64,000 nt of DNA from Actinopolyspora lacussalsi. GTDB taxonomy: Bacteria; Actinomycetota; Actinomycetes; Mycobacteriales; Pseudonocardiaceae. The notes beneath the pieces were generated by a model. That model saw only the letters and a list, made by a program, of their open reading frames with translations. It did not search any database and had not been told where the DNA came from. The translations under genes and the position numbers were made by a program. Below, piece by piece: positions 56,266 to 64,000 of the stretch (positions are counted from its first letter, which is position 1; each line of letters starts with the position of its first letter). The stretch lies in contig JAURUC010000001.1 of the NCBI GenBank assembly GCA_030803735.1, forward strand, positions 1,931,501 through 1,995,500, written 5' to 3'.

Positions 56266-56898
56266 CTAGTAACCTCGATCCTTCCACGCACGCAACTGCG
56301 GCCGCTCGGTGGCGATCGTGGTGCTGGGGCCGTGCCCTGGACGGACGATGGTGTCCTCCGGCAGCGTGAACAACCGGTTCGAGATCGACTCGATGATCAC
56401 GTCGAAGTCCGAGTAGGAACGCCCCGTGGCTCCCGGTCCCCCCGCGAAGAGGGTGTCGCCGGTGAACACCGTGTTCAGTTCCGCCGAGTACAGACTCACC
56501 GCACCGGGGGCGTGCCCCGGCGTGTGCAACACCCGCAGGCCGGTCCCGGCCGCTACACCGATCACCTCGCCATCGGCCAGCATCCGGTCCGGTTCCCGGT
56601 TCGGATGCGTCATCCGCCACAGCACCGAGTCATCGGGATGCAGCAGAATCGGCGCTCCCACGGCGTCGGCCAGTTCAGGAGCGAACCGGACGTGGTCGTC
56701 GTGGCCGTGGGTGGCGATGATCGCCGACACGTCACGGTCCCCGACGAGTTCCAGGATCGCGCTCACGTCGTGCGGGGCGTCCACGACCACGCACTCGTGG
56801 TCGTCGCCGATCACCCAGACGTTGTTGTCGACCTCGTGGGTCTGCCCGTCCAGTGAGAACGTACCTGAAGTGGTGGTGTGGTCGATACGCGCGTTCAC
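56266..56898 (-). CDS. Metallo-beta-lactamase-fold hydrolase next to mscR
   Basis: 210 aa with the glyoxalase-II-like metal site: [45 protein letters not shown] and [10 protein letters not shown]. In mycobacteria the same MBL gene follows the mycothiol-dependent formaldehyde dehydrogenase (Rv2260 after Rv2259), which suggests hydrolysis of S-formylmycothiol, but this remains inference. GTG overlaps the mscR stop by 4 nt. Confidence 0.92.
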   Translation of the reverse strand: MNARIDHTTTSGTFSLDGQTHEVDNNVWVIGDDHECVVVDAPHDVSAILELVGDRDVSAIIATHGHDDHVRFAPELADAVGAPILLHPDDSVLWRMTHPNREPDRMLADGEVIGVAAGTGLRVLHTPGHAPGAVSLYSAELNTVFTGDTLFAGGPGATGRSYSDFDVIIESISNRLFTLPEDTIVRPGHGPSTTIATERPQLRAWKDRGY

Positions 56899-57980
56899 AA
56901 CACCACCACCGAACGGAGGACATCGCCACTGCGCATCCTGCCGAAGGCGGATTCCACCTCGCCCAGCTCGATCTGCTCGGTGACGAACTTCTCCAACGGC
57001 AGTCTGCCCTGCAGCGACATCTCGATCAACGCGGGAAAGTCCCTGGTGGGCAAGCAGTCGCCGTACCAGCTCGACTTCAACGCACCACCTCTGGCGAACA
57101 CGTCCAGCAGCGGTAGCTCCAGCCGCATGTCGGGCGTGGGGACTCCGACCAGCACGACCGTGCCCGCCAGGTCGCGGGCGTAGAAGGCCTGTTCGTAGGT
57201 GCGCGGACTGCCAACGGCCTCGACAACCAGATCCGCGCCGAATCCGTCCGTGACTTCGCGGATCGCCACGACCGGGTCGGTCCGGCTCGCGTCCACGGTG
57301 TGGGTGGCGCCGAATTCACGGGCCCACTCCAACTTGCGTGGGTCGGTGTCGACGGCGATCACCCGGCGTGCTCCGGCCATGACAGCACCTGTCACCGCAC
57401 CGTCGCCCACACCGCCACAACCGATCACGGCCACCGAGTCCCCGGGACCCGCGGCCCCGGTGTTGACGGCAGCGCCGATACCGGCCATCACGCCGCAGCC
57501 GAGCAGACCGGCCACCGCGGGACGAGCGGACGGATCGACCTTGGTGCACTGTCCCGCTGCCACCAGGGTTTTCTCCGCGAACGCGCCGATTCCCAGGGCG
57601 GGGGACAGCGGGGTGCCGTCGCGCAGTGTCATCGGTTGGGTCGCGTTGTGGGTGTCGAAGCAGTACTGCGGACGTCCTCGGCGACACGCCCGGCACCGAC
57701 CGCAGACGGCGCGCCAGTTGAGCACCACGAAATCGCCGACCACCGGATCGGTGACGTCGGAACCCACCGCTTCCACCACACCGGCGGCCTCGTGCCCCAG
57801 CAGGAAGGGGAATTCGTCACTCACCCCGCCGTCGCGGTACTGCATATCGGTGTGGCAGACGCCGCACGCCTGCACGCGCACCAGCGCCTCCCCGGGTCCG
57901 GGTTCCGGGACCCGGACAGTGGTGACCTCCACCGGCCGCTCCGCGCCGGTCGCGACCACCCCACGAACCTCAGTCGCCAC
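56895..57980 (-). CDS. mscR: S-(hydroxymethyl)mycothiol dehydrogenase
   Basis: Zinc alcohol dehydrogenase that detoxifies formaldehyde bound to mycothiol and can also reduce S-nitrosomycothiol. 361 aa: catalytic zinc ligands in ACGVCHTD and [14 protein letters not shown], four-Cys structural zinc site [15 protein letters not shown], nucleotide loop [12 protein letters not shown], and [19 protein letters not shown] with GGAGG 6 nt upstream. The class is mycothiol-dependent, so it implies an actinobacterial thiol metabolism. Operon with the MBL gene. Confidence 0.95.
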   Translation of the reverse strand: MATEVRGVVATGAERPVEVTTVRVPEPGPGEALVRVQACGVCHTDMQYRDGGVSDEFPFLLGHEAAGVVEAVGSDVTDPVVGDFVVLNWRAVCGRCRACRRGRPQYCFDTHNATQPMTLRDGTPLSPALGIGAFAEKTLVAAGQCTKVDPSARPAVAGLLGCGVMAGIGAAVNTGAAGPGDSVAVIGCGGVGDGAVTGAVMAGARRVIAVDTDPRKLEWAREFGATHTVDASRTDPVVAIREVTDGFGADLVVEAVGSPRTYEQAFYARDLAGTVVLVGVPTPDMRLELPLLDVFARGGALKSSWYGDCLPTRDFPALIEMSLQGRLPLEKFVTEQIELGEVESAFGRMRSGDVLRSVVVL

Positions 57981-58280
57981 CAACAACCTCCGGTAATCGA
58001 GCGAAACCTCGCGACCTGATCATCGTCGTACGGCAGGGCCACGAGCACAACCGTGACACCGGGACCGTCGCTCGATCGAATTGTCGAGGACCGACAGGCA
58101 TACTGCCGACGCCATCAGCGACCGATCACACCGGTAAGCACGCTGAGTCACCGTGTTATCACGCTGCGATTGCGGCATTCGTCTCGGCCGGAGCCGGCAC
58201 GCGTCCCGAACTCACGGTGAACACTTCGACAGGTAGTGCTGTAACGCCGCGCCCCCGGAGGAGACAAACAGGATGTGGGC
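57981..58280. other. 300-bp divergent region mscR / methyltransferase
   Basis: Holds the promoters for both genes. AT-rich stretches occur around 58075-58170. No gene or repeat recognised. Confidence 0.4.
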
Positions 58281-59246
58281 ATGATCTGGGACGATTCCCG
58301 ATACCGACGGCAACTGGACCTGACGCGCCCCTGCGGCGCACGAATCACCGACGCCTTCCTCGGGGGCTGCCACAACTTCGGTGTCGAGCGAGAGTTCGTG
58401 GAACGTGCCGAGCGGAGGATACCCGGCATCACCGCCACGATGCGGGAGAGCCGGGTGTTCCTGCGTCGCGCGGTCGACCATTCCCTCGCATCGGGGATCA
58501 GGCAGTTCATCGACCTCGGTTCGGGACTGCCGACCGTGGGCCACATTCACGAGATAGCGGGCAGGCTGACTTCCGACTACCGGGTCGTCTACGTGGACAA
58601 CGAACCGTTGACCGCGGCACACGGGGCTCGACTCCTGACGGACGAACCGAACACGGCGCTGCTGCACGAGGACTGCCGCGAGATCGACTCGGTACTCGCC
58701 GCGCCGGAACTGCGACGGTTGATAGACCTGAGCGAGCCGGTGGCGCTGGTACTGACCGGTGTGGTGCACTCCCTGCCGGAGAGTTCGGACCCGCGATCAC
58801 TGGTGAGTTCCTACCGGCGGACACTGGCGGCCGGCAGCCACTTGGTGCTGGCCCACTTGACCGACAGCGTCCAACCGGAGCGGGCCCGAACCCTGCAGCG
58901 GCTGTACGCGGAGAGTTCGGATCCGGTGTTCGCCCGCGGTACCGGTTGGATCGACACGCTGTTCGGCGATTTCGAGATACTGGATCCCGGTACGGGGCCG
59001 CTCGCGGCCTGGCGCCCCGAACCCCGGGAAACCGGGGGCACCGAGCGCTGTCGGATGCTCTACGGCGGAATCGGCCGCAAACGCGAGCCAGCGGAAGGCG
59101 TTTCGGCGACCACCGGATCAGTGGGCACGCCGCACGGTGGTGCGGCGCCACACGATCCACAGCGAAACGGCGGCGAGCAGGGCCACCACTCCAGCGGCGG
59201 ACCACGCCTCGGCCAATCCGGCGTGCGAGGCCACCACCCCGAATAG
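58281..59246 (+). CDS. PF04672-type SAM-dependent methyltransferase, second copy
   Basis: 321 aa with ARITDAFLGGCHNFGVEREFVERAE, QFIDLGSGLPTVGHIHEIAG, RVVYVDNEPLTAAHG and VALVLTGVVHSLPE. Paralogue of the gene at 29313. The family core ends at MLYGGIGRK (about residue 268); the last 50 residues are Gly/His/Pro-rich and are encoded antisense to the 3' end of the MFS gene. ATG at 58281 with AGGA 8 nt upstream (GTG two codons before possible). Confidence 0.85.
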   Translation: MIWDDSRYRRQLDLTRPCGARITDAFLGGCHNFGVEREFVERAERRIPGITATMRESRVFLRRAVDHSLASGIRQFIDLGSGLPTVGHIHEIAGRLTSDYRVVYVDNEPLTAAHGARLLTDEPNTALLHEDCREIDSVLAAPELRRLIDLSEPVALVLTGVVHSLPESSDPRSLVSSYRRTLAAGSHLVLAHLTDSVQPERARTLQRLYAESSDPVFARGTGWIDTLFGDFEILDPGTGPLAAWRPEPRETGGTERCRMLYGGIGRKREPAEGVSATTGSVGTPHGGAAPHDPQRNGGEQGHHSSGGPRLGQSGVRGHHPE

Positions 59247-60311
59247 CAGCGGCCCGGCACTACCGCCGATGTAGACGCCGGTCTGGCTGACCGAGGTCGC
59301 GCCGGCGACCCGTCGCGGGTACAGCCCGGCCACCGCGAAATTGAGCAGTCCCGGCCACGACCAGCCCGCCCCGAAACCGACGACGGCTCCGATCAGGAAT
59401 GCCACCGGAAGCGGCAGCGCCATCAGCACGAATCCCGCGGATCCGATCAACAGCAGCAGCGTGATCACCGCTATGGGGTTCGGATTCCTGCGGTCCGCCA
59501 GCACCCCCATCGCCAACCGCATGCACAGCCCGGCGACCGACCCCACAGCCAGCACCAGCCCGGCGGCACCGGGGCCGAACCCGACCTGCACTCCGGTGGT
59601 GGTCACGAAGGACCCCAGCGAGTTCGCCGCCGCCGAGGCGAGACCCGCTGCCAGGGTTATCAGCAGCAGCACGCCCCTGCCCGGCTCGACCGACTCCCGC
59701 CCAGCGGCGATGGCGGAACCGCCGTGTCCGGTCACGCTCCTCGGCACGGCCAACGCGGCACACATTCCGACCAGCGCCGCACCCGCGAAGGCCCAACGCC
59801 AGCTGAACGTCAGCGCCACGGCCGGAACGGCCAACCCCGCCAGCAGGGTGGATGCCGGAATGGCGGACTGCTTGATGCCGAAGGCTGTGGCGCGGCGATT
59901 CGCGGGTACGCATCGCGCGATCAGCAGATTGGAGGCGGGCTGCCCCAGAGCGTTGGGAAGCCCGGCCAGCCACAACATCGCCAGCAGCCAGCCCAGGTTC
60001 CGAGAGCTCGCGATACCCCCGGCACAAACCGCGCTGCCCACCGCGGCCAGCCGCATCGCCGGAACGGGCCCTATCCGCTCGGAGAGCCACCCCATCAACC
60101 GGGAGGAGAGCGCCGCCACCGCGAAGAATCCGGCGGCGCCGGCACCGAGCACAGCGGGGCCGAATCCGAAGTCCTGTTGCAGCTGAACCCCGAGACCTCC
60201 GACGAGGAACGCGGGCAGGATTCCCACCGTAACCACGACCGCGACCGACGACATCGCCCGTTTGGGCAGTCGGACCACGGGGTCACGTGTCAGCGGCATC
60301 GCTTCCGGCAT
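59118..60311 (-). CDS. MFS transporter
   Basis: 397 aa with about 12 membrane segments. Features: LMGWLSERIGPVPAMRLAAVG (the loop motif between segments 2 and 3), NALGQPASNLLIARCVPANRRATAFGIKQSAIPASTLLAGL, and GVLADRRNPNPIAVI. This is the CynX/NarK-like group; substrate unknown. The start is ambiguous between GTG 60314, ATG 60311 and ATG 60299. The 3' end overlaps the methyltransferase gene by 129 nt in opposite orientation. Confidence 0.88.
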   Translation of the reverse strand: MPEAMPLTRDPVVRLPKRAMSSVAVVVTVGILPAFLVGGLGVQLQQDFGFGPAVLGAGAAGFFAVAALSSRLMGWLSERIGPVPAMRLAAVGSAVCAGGIASSRNLGWLLAMLWLAGLPNALGQPASNLLIARCVPANRRATAFGIKQSAIPASTLLAGLAVPAVALTFSWRWAFAGAALVGMCAALAVPRSVTGHGGSAIAAGRESVEPGRGVLLLITLAAGLASAAANSLGSFVTTTGVQVGFGPGAAGLVLAVGSVAGLCMRLAMGVLADRRNPNPIAVITLLLLIGSAGFVLMALPLPVAFLIGAVVGFGAGWSWPGLLNFAVAGLYPRRVAGATSVSQTGVYIGGSAGPLLFGVVASHAGLAEAWSAAGVVALLAAVSLWIVWRRTTVRRAH

Positions 60312-60417
60312 CACGGCACCAGTCCCTCGTCGGCTCCGGTAAGGGGCACCCGAGCGTCATAGCACTCCGCGCCGTTGCACCGAACGGACTAGTGACCGAT
60401 CCCTCGCCCCGGCGCAC

Positions 60418-60440
60418 ATTTCGCGAGAAATCGACGCCGC
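60418..60440. repeat. Hairpin repeat, copy 3 (6 nt after the gcdH stop)
   Basis: ATTTC-GCGA-GAAAT hairpin followed by CGACGCCGC. The 20 nt from 60421 match 22710-22729 exactly. As for copy 2, it lies just past the stop of a minus-strand gene in the same orientation. Confidence 0.7.
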
Positions 60441-60445
60441 CCCGA

Positions 60446-61636
60446 TCAGTCCCGGAAGGCCTGCACCCCCGTCATCGCGGCACCGATCGTCAGCGCGTGC
60501 ATCTCGGAGGTTCCCTCGTAGGTCAGCACCGACTCGAGATTGGTCATGTGTCGCATCACCGGGTACTCCAACGAGATGCCGTTGGCACCCAGCACGGTCC
60601 GCGCGGTACGCGCGACCTCCAGCGCGCCGCGCACGTTGTCCAGCTTCCCGAAGCTGACCTGCTGCGGCAGCAGCCTGCCCTCGTCCTTACGCCTGCCGAG
60701 GTGCAGCGCGAGCAACCGTCCGTTGTGCACCCGCACCGCCATGTCGGCGAGCTTGGACTGGGTGAGCTGGTGCCCGGCCAGGGGTTTGCCGAACTGCTCG
60801 CGCGAGGTGGAGTAGTCCAGCGCCGCACGCAGACAGCTGTGCGCGGCACCGTTGGCTCCCCAGACGATGCCGTACCTGGCCTCGTTCAAACAGCTCAACG
60901 GACCACGCAGCCCGGTCACCTCCGGCAGCACGGCGTCCCGCGGCAAGCGCACGTCGTCGAGGACGAGTTCACTGGTCACGGAGGCGCGCAGTGAGAGCTT
61001 GTGTCGCATCTCCGGCGCGGCGAATCCCGGTGTGTCGGTGGGCACGACGAAGCCGCGGATGCCCTCGTCGGTGCTCGCCCAGACGACCGCGACATCGGCG
61101 ATCGTGCCGTTGGTGATCCACATCTTGCGACCGTTGAGGATCCAGTCGGTACCGTCCCGACGTGCCGAGGTGCGCATCGAGGCCGGATCCGAGCCGTGGT
61201 CGGGTTCGGTCAGCCCGAAACAGCCGATGGCCTCACCGGCCGCCATGCTCGGCAGCCAGTGCTGCTTCTGCTCCTCGGAGCCCCAACGCCAGAGGGCGAA
61301 CATCGCCAGCGAGCCCTGCACCGACACCAGCGAGCGCAGACCGGAGTCGCACGCCTCCAGCTCCTCGCAGGCCACGCCGTAGTCCACAGCCGACATCCCG
61401 GCGCAGCCGTAACCGTCCAGATGCATGCCGAGCACGCCGAGCCCACCGAGTTCACGTGCCAGCTCGCGCGCGGCGGGCAACTCACCGTTCTCGAACCACT
61501 CCCCCACGTAGGGCTGCACCCGGTCGCGACACAGCGCGCGAACGCTGTCCCGGATGGCCAGTTGTTCGGTGCTGAGCTCGTCGTCGATACCCAGCGGGTC
61601 GCGGGGATCGAAGTCCGGGCGGGATCCGGCGTTCAT
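60446..61636 (-). CDS. gcdH: Glutaryl-CoA dehydrogenase-type acyl-CoA dehydrogenase
   Basis: FAD enzyme expected to convert glutaryl-CoA to crotonyl-CoA. 396 aa with IGCFGLTEPDHGSDPASMRTSARRDG, KMWITNGTIADVAVVWA, the glutaryl-CoA dehydrogenase-like EARYGIVWGANGAAHSCLRAALDY, and the catalytic Glu374 in LTYEGTSEMHALTIG. ATG with GGAGG upstream. Lies 23 nt after the CoA-transferase gene; the two form an operon for glutarate or dicarboxylate use. Confidence 0.92.
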   Translation of the reverse strand: MNAGSRPDFDPRDPLGIDDELSTEQLAIRDSVRALCRDRVQPYVGEWFENGELPAARELARELGGLGVLGMHLDGYGCAGMSAVDYGVACEELEACDSGLRSLVSVQGSLAMFALWRWGSEEQKQHWLPSMAAGEAIGCFGLTEPDHGSDPASMRTSARRDGTDWILNGRKMWITNGTIADVAVVWASTDEGIRGFVVPTDTPGFAAPEMRHKLSLRASVTSELVLDDVRLPRDAVLPEVTGLRGPLSCLNEARYGIVWGANGAAHSCLRAALDYSTSREQFGKPLAGHQLTQSKLADMAVRVHNGRLLALHLGRRKDEGRLLPQQVSFGKLDNVRGALEVARTARTVLGANGISLEYPVMRHMTNLESVLTYEGTSEMHALTIGAAMTGVQAFRD

Positions 61637-61659
61637 CTGCTCATGCCTCCAAGGACGCG

Positions 61660-62880
61660 TCAGATCGGGTGAATGTCCATCCCCGAACCGGTGAGATCGC
61701 GAGCGCGCGAGCCCGGTTCGGGCGCGGCCGGCGGCGTCCCGCGGCCGAGCAGCCAGTCGAGGATCTCGGTGTTGTGTTCGCCCAATCGCGGTGGCGGGGT
61801 TGGGTCGGCGTGGCCGGACTCGGACAGCCCTATCGGGTTGCGCACCGACGGTGCGTACCCACTGCCGGGGGAAATCGTGGGGTCCAGCCCCAGGGACTCC
61901 GCGTAGCGCACCGCACCGGCCAGGTCGTTGACCTGCCCGCAGGCGATTCCCACCCGCTGCAGTCGGTGCTGCCAGGCGGCTGCCGGACGTGCCCCCAGCA
62001 CGTTCTCCAGCTCCACCACGAGCTCCTCGCGGTTGTGCACCCGGTCCGCGTTGCTGGCGAACCGCGGGTCGTCGGCCATTCCGACGAGCCCGAGCGTTTC
62101 GGTGAACCTGCGGAACTGCTCGTCGTTGCCCACCGCCACCGCGAGCGACGCGTCCTCACAACGCAGTGTCTCGTAGGGGGCGATACTGGGATGCCGGTTG
62201 CCCATGCGTTCCGGGCTCTCACCCGTCACCAGGAAGCCGCCGATCTGGTTGACCAACCCGGAAAGCAGGCTGGAGAGCAGATTGACCTCGATGTGCTGCC
62301 CGCGGCCGGTGGACTCGCGCTGCCGCAGCGCGGCCAGGACACCGAGCGCCGCGTCCTTGCCGGTGAGCACGTCGACGACGGCCACGCCCACCTTGTTGGG
62401 CGGCCCGTCCGGTTCTCCGGTGATGCTCATCAGCCCGCCGACGGCCTGCACCACGAAGTCGTACCCGGCCAGCTCCGCTCCTTCCGCACTGCCGAAACCG
62501 GAGACGGAGACGTAGAGCAGACCGGGGTTGTCAGTTCGGAGGCTCTCGTAGTCGAGCCCGAACCGCCGCAGCGAGCCCGGCTTGTGGTTCTCCACCAGCA
62601 CGTCGGCGCGGCGCGCGAGCTCGATCGCGGCAGCACGGTCGCGCTCCGCGGTCAGATCGAGGGTGACGCTGTGTTTCCCCCGGTTCAGCGATTGGAAGTA
62701 GGCGGAGCCCGATTCGGTCCACGGCGGCCCCCAGGACCGGGTGTCGTCCCCGGTGTCGGGGCGTTCGACCTTGACGACGGTGGCGCCGAGATCGGCGAGC
62801 AGCATCGTCGCGTAGGGCCCCGCGAGCACCCGGCTGAAGTCCGCGACAAGCACCCCCTCCAGCGGCAGAGTCCGCGCCAT
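61660..62880 (-). CDS. CaiB/BaiF CoA-transferase (class III)
   Basis: Moves CoA between carboxylates. 406 aa: LPLEGVLVADFSRVLAGPYATMLLADLGATVVKVERP, ENHKPGSLRRFGLDYESL, the catalytic Asp170 in VGVAVVDVLTGKDAALGVLAAL and GRGQHIEVNLLSSLLSGL. Next to gcdH it probably activates glutarate, like succinyl-CoA:glutarate CoA-transferase. ATG start; the GntR regulator gene is divergent. Confidence 0.93.
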   Translation of the reverse strand: MARTLPLEGVLVADFSRVLAGPYATMLLADLGATVVKVERPDTGDDTRSWGPPWTESGSAYFQSLNRGKHSVTLDLTAERDRAAAIELARRADVLVENHKPGSLRRFGLDYESLRTDNPGLLYVSVSGFGSAEGAELAGYDFVVQAVGGLMSITGEPDGPPNKVGVAVVDVLTGKDAALGVLAALRQRESTGRGQHIEVNLLSSLLSGLVNQIGGFLVTGESPERMGNRHPSIAPYETLRCEDASLAVAVGNDEQFRRFTETLGLVGMADDPRFASNADRVHNREELVVELENVLGARPAAAWQHRLQRVGIACGQVNDLAGAVRYAESLGLDPTISPGSGYAPSVRNPIGLSESGHADPTPPPRLGEHNTEILDWLLGRGTPPAAPEPGSRARDLTGSGMDIHPI

Positions 62881-63024
62881 TCGGCTCTCACCTTTTCTCG
62901 CGTTCGCGGCGCGTACCGCGTCCTGTCGGTGTCCTCCGTCACCGCCGTACGACAGCCTTTCGAGTGGCCGAGTGTGATCACCTCAACGGCTTCGGTGGTA
63001 CGGAAGGCTTGCGGCGGCGTAAGG

Positions 63025-63034
63025 TTGGATCCAA
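63025..63034. promoter_or_regulatory. Candidate GntR-FCD operator
   Basis: TTGGATCCAA is a perfect 10-bp palindrome within GGTTGGATCCAATATACA, in the 316-bp divergent region between the CoA-transferase and GntR genes. FCD-type GntR regulators typically bind such TTGGA/TCCAA pairs. The flanking ATATAC is AT-rich and could be part of a promoter. Confidence 0.6.
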
Positions 63035-63196
63035 TATACAGTTGAGCGGGCGCCGGTCAAGCCGAACCGAACGTGAGAGGGACTACCCCTCCGACCGCAT
63101 CGGTCCAGTAACGGCTTTCCCGGAGACCACGGGCCCGTCGGGCACACGAAGAGGTTCCACGGACACTCGACTCCGACAGCGGATCACGGGAGTGAG

Positions 63197-63853
63197 ATGC
63201 CACGACCGCCGACAACCCAGCAGTTCGTGCTCGAGGAGCTGCGCAGAGCGATCCTGTCCCGTCAGCTGGCGCCGAACCAGCCGATACGGCAGGACAGCGT
63301 GGCGCACGAACTGGGGGTCAGTCGGGTACCGCTCCGCGAGGCACTCAAAACGCTGGAGGCGGAGGGGCAGGTGGTCTACCGCCCGCACCGGGGCTACACG
63401 GTCGCCGAGCTGTCACTGGCGGACCTGCTCGAGGTCTACCGGTTACGCGAACTGCTGGAGACCGAGGCCGCCCTGGTTTCGGCCACCAAGGCCGATGAGG
63501 CCGACTCCGCGGCGGTACGGGCGGAGCTGCGTGCGGTCGCCGAGGCCGCGGCGAACGACGACCTGGTGGAGATGATCGCGGCCAACCGCAGGTTCCACTT
63601 CGCGATACTGGAACCGGCGGACATGCCGTGGCTGATGCGCATGGTGCGCACGCTGTGGGACACCACCGACGCCTACCGGGCGGTGTACTACAACGCCCCC
63701 GACAACCGGAGTCGCGTGCTCGAGGAGCACGAGACGATCGTGCGTGCCTTCGAGGCGCGCGACGGCGCGGAACTGGCCGAGCTGCTGCGACGACACCGGG
63801 AACACGCCGTGGCGGCGTTGCGGACGACGCTGGACGAGACCGCGAACGGTTGA
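63197..63853 (+). CDS. GntR-family regulator, FCD type
   Basis: 218 aa. N-terminal winged helix (QQFVLEELRRAILSRQLAPNQPIRQDSVAHELGVSRVPLREALKTLEAEGQVVYRPHRGYTVAEL) and C-terminal FCD helical domain with the metal-binding pattern (NRRFHFAILEPADMPWLMRMV, VLEEHETIVRAFEARDGAELAELLRRHREHAV). Divergent from the gcdH operon, so its likely repressor, with a dicarboxylate-related effector. ATG with a GGGAGTG upstream. Confidence 0.94.
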   Translation: MPRPPTTQQFVLEELRRAILSRQLAPNQPIRQDSVAHELGVSRVPLREALKTLEAEGQVVYRPHRGYTVAELSLADLLEVYRLRELLETEAALVSATKADEADSAAVRAELRAVAEAAANDDLVEMIAANRRFHFAILEPADMPWLMRMVRTLWDTTDAYRAVYYNAPDNRSRVLEEHETIVRAFEARDGAELAELLRRHREHAVAALRTTLDETANG

Positions 63854-63931
63854 CCGGGCACCACCGGTCGAGGACACGCGGTGCGAGTCCGCGCCACATG
63901 CCCTCGGGCGAGCTCCGGTGGCAGCCGGACC

Positions 63932-64000
63932 TCAGTAGTCGTAGAATCCCCGCCCCGACTTCTTGCCGTTCAGTCCGGCGTCGACCATGCGCCGCAGCAA
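63932..64000 (-). CDS. 3-hydroxyacyl-CoA dehydrogenase, C-terminal end only
   Basis: The last 22 codons and stop are in the window: LLRRMVDAGLNGKKSGRGFYDY, the usual C-terminus of the FadB2/3-hydroxybutyryl-CoA dehydrogenase family. Beside a glutaryl-CoA operon it could act on the crotonyl-CoA-derived product, but only the tail is visible. Confidence 0.85.
   Translation of the reverse strand: MLRRMVDAGLNGKKSGRGFYDY

Overview
The window is high-GC actinomycete chromosome with strong third-position GC bias, many GTG/TTG starts and tight 4-nt stop/start overlaps. Supporting markers are ssgB (sporulating actinomycetes), a mycothiol-dependent dehydrogenase, phosphatidylinositol-phosphate synthase, 10-methyl fatty-acid genes, DUF397/DUF5753 regulators and F420-type oxidoreductases. 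YajC ends in a very acid tail and SecD carries a long polar, acid/Gln-rich insert. Together these suggest a Pseudonocardiales member, possibly a halophile such as Actinopolyspora. The genus is inference only.

Region 1-18 kb is the conserved actinobacterial block known in mycobacteria and Streptomyces, read mostly on the minus strand: relA (cut by the window edge), secF-secD, yajC, ruvB-ruvA-ruvC, yebC, pdxT, pdxS. Into it are set a DUF4262 gene, a methyltransferase, an azlCD amino-acid exporter with its divergent XRE-cupin regulator, and a degenerate EF-G paralogue (fusA2). The apt gene normally found between relA and secF is absent.

Region 18.5-22.5 kb is an accessory island with lower GC: a translationally coupled three-gene set (68-aa ORF, ESX/WXG-like helical protein, DUF3558-type lipoprotein), then two DUF397 genes, an XRE-DUF5753 regulator, and a divergent unknown gene. 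The last two are separated by a dense cluster of TGACT/AGTCA operator half-sites. The core block then resumes with pgsA, HIT phosphorylase and thrS, but without the usual PIM acyltransferase and pimA genes.

Region 27-42.8 kb holds a PAS-GGDEF-degenerate-EAL protein paired with a PF04672 methyltransferase, a ferredoxin-NADP reductase behind an iron-box-like palindrome, a lipase-maturation-factor protein, the tmsB/tmsA pair for 10-methyl fatty acids, an overlapping adenylate cyclase/universal stress protein pair, and the proline catabolic genes pruA-pruB divergent from a PucR-type activator.

Region 43-47.3 kb carries a benE-type transporter divergent from a second XRE-cupin regulator, a Gly-Cys-Val tRNA cluster, ssgB, a TIGR02611 membrane protein and a second tRNA-Val. 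Region 47.9-60.3 kb is mixed metabolism and signalling: holin-like membrane protein, F420-type oxidoreductase, D-2-hydroxyacid dehydrogenase, DUF952-cupin fusion, small membrane proteins, Gfo/Idh/MocA oxidoreductase, a two-component system, mscR with a metallo-hydrolase, a second PF04672 methyltransferase and an MFS transporter. The end (60.4-64 kb) is a glutaryl-CoA/CoA-transferase operon with a divergent GntR-FCD regulator and the 3' end of a 3-hydroxyacyl-CoA dehydrogenase gene. No insertion sequence, integrase or CRISPR array was seen.
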